A stretch of DNA of 64,000 nt, from positions 62,001-126,000 of the forward strand of contig JAEYGZ010000013.1 in NCBI GenBank assembly GCA_023409535.1, given 5' to 3'. Under the pieces are notes generated by a model. The model was given only the letters and a program-made list of their open reading frames with translations. It searched no databases and was not told where the DNA came from. A program made the translations under genes and the position numbers. The stretch is from Bacillota bacterium. GTDB taxonomy: Bacteria; Bacillota; Clostridia; Lachnospirales; Lachnospiraceae. Positions 1-9,122 of the stretch are shown piece by piece (position 1 is the first letter of the stretch; every line of letters begins with the position of its first letter).

Positions 1-2
1 AT

Positions 3-839
3 GATATCACTGCCATCAATAGCAGCAACACAAAGATCAAGAATTATTTTGCCGAGAAGATTATCAGCAGTACGGAGAGCATCGGACGGATCTATGATAT
101 TACATCAAGGCTTGATAAGGCTGCTACCGGTGAGGTGCTGTTTGCGGCACTGGATACCCTGTCACAGATTATGGATACGCCGGATGTTTCCATCTACCTG
201 GTGTCGAATAAGGAGTATTGCAGGCTGGCCTCTGCGTCCGGTGAGAGAGCACGTTCCCTTGGTAAATCCATACCGATGAGTAATTACAAAGGGATTTTTG
301 ATGTACTCAGGAACAAGCAGATATATATCAACCGTTCCCTGGACAGCACGCTGCCGATGATGGCAAGTGCTCTTTTTGATGATAAAAGCAATATGAGAAT
401 TGTCATCTTCCTGTGGAGTATTCCTTATGAACAGATGACCTTATACCAGGCTAATCTGCTTACGGTTGTCGGTGCTCTGGTTTATTCCGGGGTTGTAAGG
501 GACGCAGACTACCTGGACGCTTTGGCATACCGCCGCTTTATACCTGATACGTCAATCCTTCAGGAAACGGCTTTTAAAGAAATGCAGGAGGTTTACAGCC
601 ATGCCGGGGAAAAGGGGTATGCGGAATTAAGCGTGTTCTATATTCACCGTGACGCTATGACACTAAAAGAACTGAATGATATTATTACACCCTTACTTCG
701 GGATACGGATTATGTCGGGATCATGGCAGACGGAACGCTGGCGGTCTTGCTGACGAACACCAATGAGAACGAATCTGTTCATGTCAGAAAGCGGCTGGAG
801 GAGAAGAATATAAAAACTTATTTAGAGAAGGAGCCTTAA
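3..839 (+). CDS. pelD: PelD-like c-di-GMP receptor (5' end missing)
   Basis: The frame is open from base 3, so the N-terminus, including any membrane segments, lies outside the window. The first ~150 visible residues resemble a GAF domain. The last ~90 resemble a degenerate GGDEF domain: RDTD (699-710) fits the RxxD inhibitory site that binds c-di-GMP, followed by a strand ending in ADGTLAVLL where an active cyclase would have GGDEF. This is the layout of PelD, the membrane receptor that switches on Pel polysaccharide synthesis when c-di-GMP binds. The stop lies 6 bases before the pelE-like gene, and PelF- and PelG-type genes follow, which supports the call. Seen: the RxxD and the gene order. 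Inferred: c-di-GMP binding. A GTG at 135 is an internal codon, not the start. Confidence 0.8.
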   Translation, partial: DITAINSSNTKIKNYFAEKIISSTESIGRIYDITSRLDKAATGEVLFAALDTLSQIMDTPDVSIYLVSNKEYCRLASASGERARSLGKSIPMSNYKGIFDVLRNKQIYINRSLDSTLPMMASALFDDKSNMRIVIFLWSIPYEQMTLYQANLLTVVGALVYSGVVRDADYLDALAYRRFIPDTSILQETAFKEMQEVYSHAGEKGYAELSVFYIHRDAMTLKELNDIITPLLRDTDYVGIMADGTLAVLLTNTNENESVHVRKRLEEKNIKTYLEKEP

Positions 840-845
840 TCATAT

Positions 846-1766
846 ATGGATACCGCAGGACTTTGGCCTGTTCTGGTAATATTAATTTTAAATTCTCTCA
901 TAGCGATGATTGTGTTTATTGTGGCCCTGACCCGGAAAAGAGAGCAAAGGAGCACTGTATTATTATTGTCCTGGTTCCTGTTTATTGTACCGCTCTTTGG
1001 ACTGCTGTATATTTTGCTTGGCCGGTTCATCAGCTTTTTAAACCGGAAAAAGGATGTTGATATGAGCGACATCAGCTTCAGCCAGGAGCGTGAGAAGCTG
1101 ATCCTGCCTCCGGACAGGGAGACGGAGATGAACTTTGTACCGATCCAGGATGCTATGGCAATTTCAGATACCGCCAGCCTCAGGAGACTGCTTTTAGACA
1201 CCCTGCGCAATAATGCCAGGAGGACGATCTCCAGTGTTGCGGTCGCCATGAACAGCAAGGACACGGAGACCTCCCACTATGCTGCCTCCATAATCCTGGA
1301 TGCATTGTCGGAATGCCGCTCGGCGGCGCAGAACATGCTTGAGCAGATGCAGAAGAATCCGGAGGATGCGGAGATGAGCCTGCTCACCCTTGATTATATT
1401 CATGATATACTCAGCATGAAGATTATGAATGATGTGGAGCAGAGGTCTTATGTCTATATCCTGGATCATGTGGCGGAAAATCTGTTTACCCATAATCTGT
1501 GGCATCTGACGGCGACCCATTATCTGTGGCTCACCGATATGTTCCTCTCGGTCAAGGATTACAATATGGCGGATAAATGGGTTACCAGAGCGGGGGCCTA
1601 CAGGCCGAATATGCTGGATACCTTCAAGGCTAATTTACATCTGTACTATGAACAGCAGAATCAGACCGCCTTCTTTGATTGCCTGAATGAGCTGAGAGAT
1701 TCGGAGGTTATTGCTGATGAAGAGATTATGAGTTTGTTTCGTCTGTATGGCGGAGAGACTTCTTAA
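846..1766 (+). CDS. pelE: PelE-like membrane protein with TPR-type helices
   Basis: This is a 306-residue protein. Two hydrophobic segments near the N-terminus (about residues 8-28 and 37-59) are separated by a basic loop (TRKREQR). A soluble, helix-rich cytoplasmic part follows, with tetratricopeptide-like character (for example around WHLTATHYLWLTDMFLSVKDY). PelE proteins have two membrane helices plus TPR repeats and work with PelD at the inner side of the synthase complex. Identification rests mainly on architecture and position: it sits directly after the PelD-like gene and before the DUF2194, PelF and PelG genes. Sequence similarity cannot be scored by eye. The ATG at 846 follows the previous stop closely, suggesting translational coupling. 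Confidence 0.7.
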   Translation: MDTAGLWPVLVILILNSLIAMIVFIVALTRKREQRSTVLLLSWFLFIVPLFGLLYILLGRFISFLNRKKDVDMSDISFSQEREKLILPPDRETEMNFVPIQDAMAISDTASLRRLLLDTLRNNARRTISSVAVAMNSKDTETSHYAASIILDALSECRSAAQNMLEQMQKNPEDAEMSLLTLDYIHDILSMKIMNDVEQRSYVYILDHVAENLFTHNLWHLTATHYLWLTDMFLSVKDYNMADKWVTRAGAYRPNMLDTFKANLHLYYEQQNQTAFFDCLNELRDSEVIADEEIMSLFRLYGGETS

Positions 1767-1801
1767 TGCATACAAATTATTTTTAAGAAAGCATAGGCGT
1801 T

Positions 1802-3682
1802 ATGATTTCGATACGAAATTATTTTACGATTTTAATATTGATGCTGATGGTATTCGTGATGTTTATGTTCGTGGGGGTATCCTCCGGTCTTCTTTCGGAC
1901 ACCGCGACGAACAGCCAGGTACGGAACAAGGTTGCTATCAATGCCTCGGATACGATTACGGCAGACTCTCTGAATTTACAGGCCGCAGCAGCTCCGGGCA
2001 CAGGCAGGGCAGTCCTTGATCCGGAGAAGAAGCGAAGGGTGGCTATTTTATCTGGGAGTATGGACAATGAGGACTCCCGGCTTCTGAGAGAGTGGTGCGT
2101 TTATCACAAATATTTGTATCAGTCCTATCAAACCTTACCGGATGCCGGGGAGCTGGCAGCCTACGATATTGTATTGTTTGGTGATTATAGCATCACCGCA
2201 GAAGACACACAGCGCTTATATGATTATGCGGCTTTGGGCGTAACCATGATCTTTACAAGGCTGCCGGAGTATCCGGTGGTGACCTCGGACGGGGAGCTGG
2301 CAGCTTTCTTCGGTATCAGTGCAGGGATGAATGAAACTGTCACTGCCGAAGGCATCAAGATCTACTCCGATTTTATGTTAAACAAGGAACGAAGCTATCA
2401 AAAGGGCGACTATTTCGGAGAGGAGGACGATGCCGGAATCAGCGTCCCCTATTATTCTCTCAGGGCCGGTTATGAGATCTATGCGGTCGGCATCTTAGGG
2501 GATCAGGCCCGGCCTGAGGAGGATGACAAGAATCTTCCGCCGCTTCTATGGAGGACCGTAACAGGGAACTCCTTTGTATTCGTTGTAAACAGCGATATTT
2601 TTGACGGAATGTCCATGCTTGGTGTTCTGACCGGGTTTATGGCCGGTGAAGGCGGTTATTATCTGTATCCGGTGGTCAATGCACAGACCATCTCGCTGAT
2701 TGATTATCCTTATTTTTCGGATGAGAACGAGGAGCAGGTACGGGCATTGTACAGCCGAAGCTCGGAGGCGGTAGCCAGAGATATCCTATGGCCGAATATT
2801 ATACAGATATTAAAAAATTACGGCGGCTCCTACAGCTTTTTTGCGGCCTCACAGCTGGATTACCGGGACGGAATCGGACCGAAGGAGGATTTCCTTCACT
2901 TTTATCTGAGGGAGATTGATAAGCTTCCCGGTACGATGGGACTGTCGCTTGGGCAGATATCAGGAACGGACCTGAAGGATATGATTGATCAGAATGAATT
3001 ATTTTTTAGGAGCAAACTCCCCGATTATGATTTTACTGCCTTGTATGCGGCTGATTTTAATTCTGAGGAAGTGAAAAGCAGCCTGGAGCAAGGGTTTCTA
3101 AAAGATATCAGCCTGGTTATGTCGGATTATGGAAGCGGCGATGATTTAATCGGGTTTTTAAAGGAGGATGTGCTTTCCGTAAAATTCAATCTGGACGGCT
3201 CCAGACATGAGACAATGGATGATTTGCAGATGATCTGCATAGAGAATGCCCTTGGCATGTGTAATGCGAAGATGGAGATCGGGCGTGTCATATATCCCCG
3301 GAGTGCCCGGGATGAATGGAATTACCTGAGCACAAAGTGGTCGAAGGGAAATACCTATTATAATGATTTTTCAAAGCTTGACATGGTGTCGGTTTATGAG
3401 CTGGAGAACCGGGTAAGACGCTTTTTGGCCCTGGACTTTACCTATGATTATGACAGGGATCATATCAATATTGCTATTGACCATTTTGATGAGGAGGCGT
3501 ATTTCATCCTTGTTACCGGCAGCAGCAGGATCGGTCATGTTGAGAACGGTTCGGCAGAAAGGATCTCTGATACCGCTTACCTGATCAAGGCAGCGGCGGC
3601 GCAGGTACGGATCGACATGACCGAAATGAATATGCTTGAGAAACCGAAGAATAATAAGAGCATTCCCAGCAGCCCGAGATGA
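1802..3682 (+). CDS. DUF2194-like membrane-anchored protein in the PelA position
   Basis: This 626-residue protein starts with one hydrophobic anchor (about residues 7-27) and is otherwise predicted to be extracytoplasmic. Residues ~75-180 look like a flavodoxin/Rossmann-type domain (KRRVAILSGS, YDIVLFGDYSITAED, VTMIFTRLPEYP). Residues ~290-480 look like a polysaccharide-deacetylase-type barrel, and a beta-rich tail follows. In Gram-positive Pel loci this position is held by a PelA deacetylase protein. The usual deacetylase metal motifs (TFDDG, HxxxH) are not visible; the nearest candidate, SLIDYPYFSD, lacks the paired aspartates. It may therefore be inactive, use other residues, or play a structural role. 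Its stop overlaps an ATG at 3679 (ATGA). The DUF2194 assignment is from memory of the family and is tentative. Confidence 0.55.
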   Translation: MISIRNYFTILILMLMVFVMFMFVGVSSGLLSDTATNSQVRNKVAINASDTITADSLNLQAAAAPGTGRAVLDPEKKRRVAILSGSMDNEDSRLLREWCVYHKYLYQSYQTLPDAGELAAYDIVLFGDYSITAEDTQRLYDYAALGVTMIFTRLPEYPVVTSDGELAAFFGISAGMNETVTAEGIKIYSDFMLNKERSYQKGDYFGEEDDAGISVPYYSLRAGYEIYAVGILGDQARPEEDDKNLPPLLWRTVTGNSFVFVVNSDIFDGMSMLGVLTGFMAGEGGYYLYPVVNAQTISLIDYPYFSDENEEQVRALYSRSSEAVARDILWPNIIQILKNYGGSYSFFAASQLDYRDGIGPKEDFLHFYLREIDKLPGTMGLSLGQISGTDLKDMIDQNELFFRSKLPDYDFTALYAADFNSEEVKSSLEQGFLKDISLVMSDYGSGDDLIGFLKEDVLSVKFNLDGSRHETMDDLQMICIENALGMCNAKMEIGRVIYPRSARDEWNYLSTKWSKGNTYYNDFSKLDMVSVYELENRVRRFLALDFTYDYDRDHINIAIDHFDEEAYFILVTGSSRIGHVENGSAERISDTAYLIKAAAAQVRIDMTEMNMLEKPKNNKSIPSSPR

Positions 3683-3732
3683 GACTCCTGCCTGGCAGCA
3701 GTTCCCAAGAGAGAAAGGCATGGTTTTTAAAG

Positions 3733-5196
3733 ATGAAGGTTTGTATGATAGCGGAAGGCTGCTATCCGTATGTTGTAGGCGGTGTGTCCAGTTGGATTCA
3801 CAGCATTATAAAATTATTTCCCAATATCGAGTTCAGTCTGATTGCTATCATCTCGGACCGCGGAATCAGCGGCAGGTTTGCATATGAGCTGCCGTCAAAC
3901 CTGACGGAAATACATGAGGTTTATCTTCAGGATGTGGATTGGATCGGCAATCATAAAACCAGAAAGAACAGGGTCCGCCTTAAGAAAAAGGAAGTAGAGG
4001 CGCTGCGCAGCCTGATCATCGGGGAAGAGGTAGACTGGATGACGGTATTTGGTATGTTTAACAGAAAGAATGTTTCAATCAACAATCTTCTCATGAGTCC
4101 GGAATTCCTGCAGATTACCAAGGACTATTATTCCCTCCGGTTTTCCGACATTACCTTTTCGGATTTCCTGTGGACGCTGCGCTCCATCTACCTGCCGCTT
4201 TTCTTTGCCTTAAAATGCATTCCGCCAAAGGCGGACATCTATCACTGTGTAGCTACCGGATATGCCGGAATTATCGGCAGCAAGGCATTATCCTTATATT
4301 CCAATGCAAAGCTGCTGATCAGTGAGCATGGTATTTATACACGGGAGCGTGAGGAAGAGATCATTAAGGCAAAATGGGTCCAGGGTATGTACAAGTCCAT
4401 CTGGATAGAGCAGTTTCGCAAGATGTCCAAATGCGGATATTACTATGCGGATCTTGTGACCTCGCTTTTTGAGCAGGCCCATTCTCTCCAGCTTGAACTG
4501 GGCTGTCCGAAGGAAAAGGCAATTGTAACACCCAACGGGATTGATGTGGCAAGGTTTGAAGGGATTTCCGGGAAGGAGCCGGAGGATCCGTATATTAATG
4601 TGGGCGCTATTCTTCGCGTAACGCCCATCAAGGATGTTAAAACCATGATCAACGCATTTTATTATGCGCATGAAAAACAGCCAAGACTAAAGCTGTGGAT
4701 TATGGGACCGGAGGATGAGGATCCGGAATATGCTGCGGAGTGCCGTGAGCTGGTAAGAGTGATGGGAGCGGAAAACATCGTGTTTACAGGCAGCATTCGT
4801 ACAACGGATTATATCGGTAAGATGGATATCAACCTGCTTACCAGTATCAGTGAAGGACAGCCTCTTACCATTCTGGAGGGTTTTGCGGCAAAGAAGCCCT
4901 GCATAGCCACGAATGTAGGTAACTGTCAGGGGTTGGTTTACGGAGAGAATGATTCCTACGGTACCGCCGGCATTATCGTATCCGTCATGAATATCTCAGA
5001 GATTTCCAATGCGATACTGAAGCTGGCCAATCATCCGGAGCTCGCAAGACAGATGGGCAGGAACGGCTATCACCGGCTGATGGCAAAATATCAAAGTATA
5101 TTTATGGAAGACACTTACCGGGAGATCTATAAGACGCTGGCAAGGATGAGTAATGTCATATACGATGAGGAGCTCTTCGTGCCGAAGATATCGTAA
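3733..5196 (+). CDS. pelF: PelF family GT4 glycosyltransferase
   Basis: PelF is the soluble retaining GT4 enzyme that polymerises the Pel polysaccharide from a UDP-sugar. The protein begins MKVCMIAEGCYPYVVGGVSS, close to the family N-terminus. It carries a C-terminal GT4 nucleotide-sugar site with an EX7E motif (SEGQPLTILEG) and the SEHGIYTRERE segment typical of PelF. Length is 487 residues from this start. An in-frame ATG at 3679 overlaps the upstream stop and would add 18 residues that do not look like the family N-terminus, so 3733 was preferred. The ribosome binding site is poor for both starts (GAGAAAGG at 3711-3718). PelG follows 24 bases downstream. Confidence 0.85.
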   Translation: MKVCMIAEGCYPYVVGGVSSWIHSIIKLFPNIEFSLIAIISDRGISGRFAYELPSNLTEIHEVYLQDVDWIGNHKTRKNRVRLKKKEVEALRSLIIGEEVDWMTVFGMFNRKNVSINNLLMSPEFLQITKDYYSLRFSDITFSDFLWTLRSIYLPLFFALKCIPPKADIYHCVATGYAGIIGSKALSLYSNAKLLISEHGIYTREREEEIIKAKWVQGMYKSIWIEQFRKMSKCGYYYADLVTSLFEQAHSLQLELGCPKEKAIVTPNGIDVARFEGISGKEPEDPYINVGAILRVTPIKDVKTMINAFYYAHEKQPRLKLWIMGPEDEDPEYAAECRELVRVMGAENIVFTGSIRTTDYIGKMDINLLTSISEGQPLTILEGFAAKKPCIATNVGNCQGLVYGENDSYGTAGIIVSVMNISEISNAILKLANHPELARQMGRNGYHRLMAKYQSIFMEDTYREIYKTLARMSNVIYDEELFVPKIS

Positions 5197-5220
5197 TGAT
5201 AAAGACAGAAAGGACAAATC

Positions 5221-6687
5221 ATGGCTGGAATCGGTGTTCAATTAAACAGAATATTCGACAAGCATACGGTGGTATCTTCCCTCTATGGCATCGGCTTTAG
5301 TTTTGTATATACCATTGCACCGATGCTGTTTGTCATCGTCTGCCTGCTGGGAATGTTCCGGGTACTGGGCTTTGAGGAAGTGGGATATCTGGAAAGGGAG
5401 ACCTTCTCCGCCAGTATCCTGTATATTTTCATCTTTTCGCTTCTGACCTCTTCGCCTTTTAATTCGGTACTTTCAAAGTTTCAGACAGACAGGATTTATG
5501 AACAGCGGTATGAGGATATCAGACCATGTATTTATGTGGGGACGGTTACGAATCTGACGCTTTCCTCCCTTGTGGCAATCCCCTTTTATCTTTATGAGGT
5601 GGTGGTGGGACATGTGGCTGTGTATTATGTATTCACCACTTATATGGGCTTTTTGGGGCTGACCTTAACCTTTTCCACAATGGTTTACTGCTCTATTCTT
5701 AAGCAGTATAAAAAGATAACGCTTTATTTTGTCTGCGGGATGGCAGCAACGTTTTTACTTTCCCTGATCGCCCGGTTTTTATTGGGATTTTCGGTTTCTT
5801 ACAGTATGCTGCTGTCCCTGACGGTTGGATTTTTGCTGATTGCCGTTTTAGAGCTTGCCAATGTATTGCGGTATTTTCCCGCAAACAGCCGCCGATATGG
5901 GAGTGTCCTGCATTATTACAGGGTTTACTGGAAGCTGATTGCCTCTAACTTTCTGTATACGTTAGGTTTATTTGTTCATAATTTTGTTTTTTGGATGCAG
6001 CCCTGGCATCTGGTGGTTCATGATACCTATGTCTGCAACCAGTCCTATGATATGGCCTCCTGCCTTGCCATGTTTACCAATATTTCTGCCAGTGTTTTGT
6101 TCATCTCCAGAGTAGAGATGCATTTTCATGACAGGTACAAGGAGTATACCCAGGCGGTAATCGGAGGTAAGCTGGATAGCATTGAGAAAGCAAAGGAAAG
6201 AATGTTTCGGGGGCTTTCCTCGCAGCTTCTGTCCCTTACCCATATGCAGTTTATTGTTTCGGTCATTATTTTTTTAATTGCGATTATCATTCTTCCGATC
6301 CTTGGGTTCTCCGGTATGATTATGGAGATTTACCCGCAGCTGGCGGTAGGATATTTCATTTCCTTTTTGATGTACTCGCAGATGCTGTTTTTGTACTATT
6401 TTGATGACTTAACCGGTGCGGTGGTCAATAGTGTGATTTATGCGGGCGTTTCCCTTGCAGGCACGCTGATGGCGGCCCATTTGCCCGCCATATGGTATGG
6501 AGCAGGCTTTACCGCCGCTTCCTTTCTGGCATTTACCTTTTCGTATTTCAGAATACGCTGGATAGAGAGAAATCTGGATACCCACATATTCTGCAGAGGT
6601 ACCGTTCTAAAGCAGGTTAAGGGCGATATGCCCGCGTCGGATATCTATAATGTATATAAGAGAAAAGCTGTAAAAGTAAATCGGTAA
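5221..6687 (+). CDS. pelG: PelG-type polytopic membrane exporter
   Basis: A 488-residue protein that is hydrophobic throughout, with about 12 candidate membrane helices. It begins MAGIGVQLNRIFDKHTVVSS followed at once by the first helix, as PelG proteins do. PelG belongs to the MOP/flippase superfamily and is thought to form the membrane path through which PelF-made polymer leaves the cytoplasm. AGAAAGGA at about 5208-5215 gives a ribosome binding site at normal spacing. It directly follows pelF, as in known Pel loci. Confidence 0.85.
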   Translation: MAGIGVQLNRIFDKHTVVSSLYGIGFSFVYTIAPMLFVIVCLLGMFRVLGFEEVGYLERETFSASILYIFIFSLLTSSPFNSVLSKFQTDRIYEQRYEDIRPCIYVGTVTNLTLSSLVAIPFYLYEVVVGHVAVYYVFTTYMGFLGLTLTFSTMVYCSILKQYKKITLYFVCGMAATFLLSLIARFLLGFSVSYSMLLSLTVGFLLIAVLELANVLRYFPANSRRYGSVLHYYRVYWKLIASNFLYTLGLFVHNFVFWMQPWHLVVHDTYVCNQSYDMASCLAMFTNISASVLFISRVEMHFHDRYKEYTQAVIGGKLDSIEKAKERMFRGLSSQLLSLTHMQFIVSVIIFLIAIIILPILGFSGMIMEIYPQLAVGYFISFLMYSQMLFLYYFDDLTGAVVNSVIYAGVSLAGTLMAAHLPAIWYGAGFTAASFLAFTFSYFRIRWIERNLDTHIFCRGTVLKQVKGDMPASDIYNVYKRKAVKVNR

Positions 6688-6706
6688 ATGGAAGGAGAAT
6701 TTTTGT

Positions 6707-7114
6707 ATGTCAATGATGCTTCGGATTTTTATCTGTATCTCGGGTATCGCCTTGATTATTATGGCAAGAAGAGCCAGTACCGCCCGTAAGATGACGGAGA
6801 AGCAAAGCTTATTCTGGATCACCGGAGGATTAATAATTATTTTGTTTGGCGTGCTGCCGCAGCTGGTGTATTTTATTTCTGACACATTTTCAGTGGAATA
6901 CCCGCCGTCCATCATATTCGCTATTGCGAACATACTTGCCATCTTTGGGATATTTAACTGCTACAAGACCAATGCCGAAATATCTGCGCGGGTACAGGAG
7001 CTTGCCATGCAGGTATCCTTATTGAATGAGGAAAACAGCCATTTTAAGGAGCTTTTAAATCAGGAAATACCTGTTGCCAAAGAGAAAAAAATACCGGAGA
7101 CAATAAAAGAATGA
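6707..7114 (+). CDS. Small DUF2304-like membrane protein
   Basis: This 135-residue protein has three hydrophobic helices (about residues 4-20, 35-58 and 67-84). An amphipathic, coiled-coil-like tail follows (AEISARVQELAMQVSLLNEENSHFKELL). The layout matches DUF2304 proteins, which are common in cell-surface glycan clusters next to glycosyltransferases; their exact job is unknown. GGAGA at 6693-6697 precedes the ATG. The stop overlaps the next gene (ATGA), so it is probably translated together with the GT4 that follows and may help place that enzyme at the membrane (inference). Confidence 0.6.
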   Translation: MSMMLRIFICISGIALIIMARRASTARKMTEKQSLFWITGGLIIILFGVLPQLVYFISDTFSVEYPPSIIFAIANILAIFGIFNCYKTNAEISARVQELAMQVSLLNEENSHFKELLNQEIPVAKEKKIPETIKE

Positions 7115-8343
7115 AAAAGAAACTATTGTTTATTATAAATACCATGGGACGTGCCGGCGCTGAGACCGCCTTGACAGAGCTGTTAAAAAAGCTGGCTTCT
7201 ATGGGGGAATACGAGCTTTCGCTCTATGCGGTCATTCCCTGCGGAGAGATGTTTTATCGGGTACCGGAGCAGGTGCATATTTTGAATAAGCATATTTACC
7301 GAGGGTCTGTTTTGTCCGCGAAGGGACATCTGCGGATTGCGGCCGCGGTCCTGTATTCGTTTTTTTATAAACTGACAGGTTTTCGCATGATGGGCGATAT
7401 GATAAATAATATAAGGGAGCAGAAAGCCTCCGGCAGGAAGCTGCAGTATGACAAGCTGCTGTGGAGACTTCTGGCTGCCGGGCGCCCGGGCAGGAAAGAA
7501 ACCTACGATCTGGCGGTGGCATATATCGAGGGAGCGGCTGCTTACTATCTGGCAGATCAGGTAAAAGCCAACCATAAGGCTGCATTTATTCATATTGATT
7601 ATCAGGAAGCCGGCTATACACCCCGGATGGATCGGGATTGTTATAGTGTGATGGAAAAAATATTCGTGGTATCCAATGAGGTGGGAGAGAAGTTCTGTAA
7701 GGCTTATCCCCAGTATCGTCATAAGGTAAGATTGTTTCGAAATCTGTTGGACAGGGAGGAAATTCTTCATAAAGCTGACCTGGGAACCGGCTTTACGGAT
7801 GGGTTTGACGGTATCCGCTTATTAACGGTCGGCCGGCTGCACTATCAAAAGGGTTATGATATTGCGATTGAGGCACTGGCGAAGCTGCGGGAGGACGGCT
7901 ATCCTGTACGGTGGTATGTCATCGGTGAGGGAATGGAAAGAGGTAATCTGGAGCTTCTGATTAAGAAATACGGTGTGGAGGAATACTTTATACTGATGGG
8001 AGCCAGAGACAATCCTTATCCATACATGAAACAGACTGACATCTATGTGCAAGCTACCAGATTTGAAGGGAAAAGTATTGCGGTCGAGGAAGCACAAATA
8101 TTAGGGAAGGTAATCGTTGCATCGGATTGTACCGGTAACAGAGAGCAGATCAAGGATGGATATGACGGTGTTCTTCTGACGCTGAAGGTTGATAATCTGG
8201 TAAATGAGTTAAAGAAAATGATTGACGAGCCAAAACTATGGAAGGAGTATGCAATGAGAGTGCGGGAGAAGAAGATGGATTTTCCGGCAGATCTGGAAGG
8301 CATGCTGGCGATACTGAATGAGGAGAAGGATGGTAATTTATGA
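7111..8343 (+). CDS. GT4 family glycosyltransferase
   Basis: A 410-residue GT-B fold enzyme. The N-terminal Rossmann half opens KKKLLFIINTMGRAGAE, with the glycine-rich motif near the acceptor side. The C-terminal half has the donor-binding features LLTVGRLHYQKGYDIAIEAL and an EX7E motif in FEGKSIAVEEAQILGK. GT4 enzymes of this type add sugars to lipid-linked or polymeric acceptors at the inner membrane face. It overlaps both neighbours by 4 bases (ATGA), showing tight coupling. The sugar donor and acceptor cannot be told from sequence. Confidence 0.85.
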   Translation: MKKKLLFIINTMGRAGAETALTELLKKLASMGEYELSLYAVIPCGEMFYRVPEQVHILNKHIYRGSVLSAKGHLRIAAAVLYSFFYKLTGFRMMGDMINNIREQKASGRKLQYDKLLWRLLAAGRPGRKETYDLAVAYIEGAAAYYLADQVKANHKAAFIHIDYQEAGYTPRMDRDCYSVMEKIFVVSNEVGEKFCKAYPQYRHKVRLFRNLLDREEILHKADLGTGFTDGFDGIRLLTVGRLHYQKGYDIAIEALAKLREDGYPVRWYVIGEGMERGNLELLIKKYGVEEYFILMGARDNPYPYMKQTDIYVQATRFEGKSIAVEEAQILGKVIVASDCTGNREQIKDGYDGVLLTLKVDNLVNELKKMIDEPKLWKEYAMRVREKKMDFPADLEGMLAILNEEKDGNL

Positions 8344-9083
8344 ATAAAGTACTGATTGTAGTTCCTGCATTTAACGAAGAAGCGAATATGGCAGCTTTAT
8401 TTAATAATCTGTGTACCCCGGAGATCCGGAGCTTTGCGGATATTCTGGTGATCAATGATGCTTCCATGGACCAGACCGGATCGATTGCAAAGACCTTTGG
8501 TGTGACGGTAGTTACGCATGTGTTCAACCTGGGCTACGGTTCTGCGCTCCAGGTCGGATATAAGTATGCTGTGCGCAGGGGCTATGATTATGTCATTCAG
8601 ATAGATGCGGACGGTCAGCATAACATCTCAAATATCGCCCATATCTACAGGTGTCTTACAACACCGGATGCAGACGGTAAGTTACCGGACATTGTTATCG
8701 GCTCCCGTTTTGTAGAAGGAAGTAAGTCTTTTAAGGTGTCGGGGCTGAAGAGATTCTCCCTTGCGCTTTACTCCTGGCTGATTAAGAGAACTACAGGCAA
8801 GACCATCACAGACCCCACCTCAGGCCTGCAGGGTTTAAACCGCAATGCATTTACATATTATTCTATTTTTGGCAATTTTGATTATTATTATCCGGATGCC
8901 AATATGATCATCCAGATGCTGCTGCTGGGCTTTTGTGTGGTGGAGACGGCGTCTGTCATGCATGAGAGAACGGCAGGGGTCAGCATGCACACCGGACTTA
9001 TAAAGCAGATGACCTATATGCTGATCATGCCTCTCAGTATCCTCACTGTGGTGGTCAGAATCAGAAGCGGATTGCAAAAATAA
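8340..9083 (+). CDS. GT2 family glycosyltransferase (dolichol-phosphate-mannose synthase-like)
   Basis: A 247-residue GT-A fold enzyme. The start NKVLIVVPAFNEEANM, the VINDASMDQT strand and the metal/nucleotide motif DADGQH are typical of the DPM1/GtrB-like branch of GT2. These usually transfer one sugar to a polyprenyl phosphate. No strong C-terminal membrane helices are present apart from a mildly hydrophobic end (MLIMPLSILTVVV). It overlaps the GT4 gene by 4 bases. It could charge a lipid carrier for the GT-C-like protein at 13915 (inference from the pairing of such enzymes in other loci). Confidence 0.8.
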   Translation: MNKVLIVVPAFNEEANMAALFNNLCTPEIRSFADILVINDASMDQTGSIAKTFGVTVVTHVFNLGYGSALQVGYKYAVRRGYDYVIQIDADGQHNISNIAHIYRCLTTPDADGKLPDIVIGSRFVEGSKSFKVSGLKRFSLALYSWLIKRTTGKTITDPTSGLQGLNRNAFTYYSIFGNFDYYYPDANMIIQMLLLGFCVVETASVMHERTAGVSMHTGLIKQMTYMLIMPLSILTVVVRIRSGLQK

Positions 9084-9122
9084 TCCATGCCCTTGTAAGA
9101 AAGCCGGAAGAAAGGTTTCTAT

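Noticed and set aside
1..279. 92-codon frame at the left edge
   Set aside because: It is out of frame with the PelD reading frame, which is open from base 3 and matches the family.
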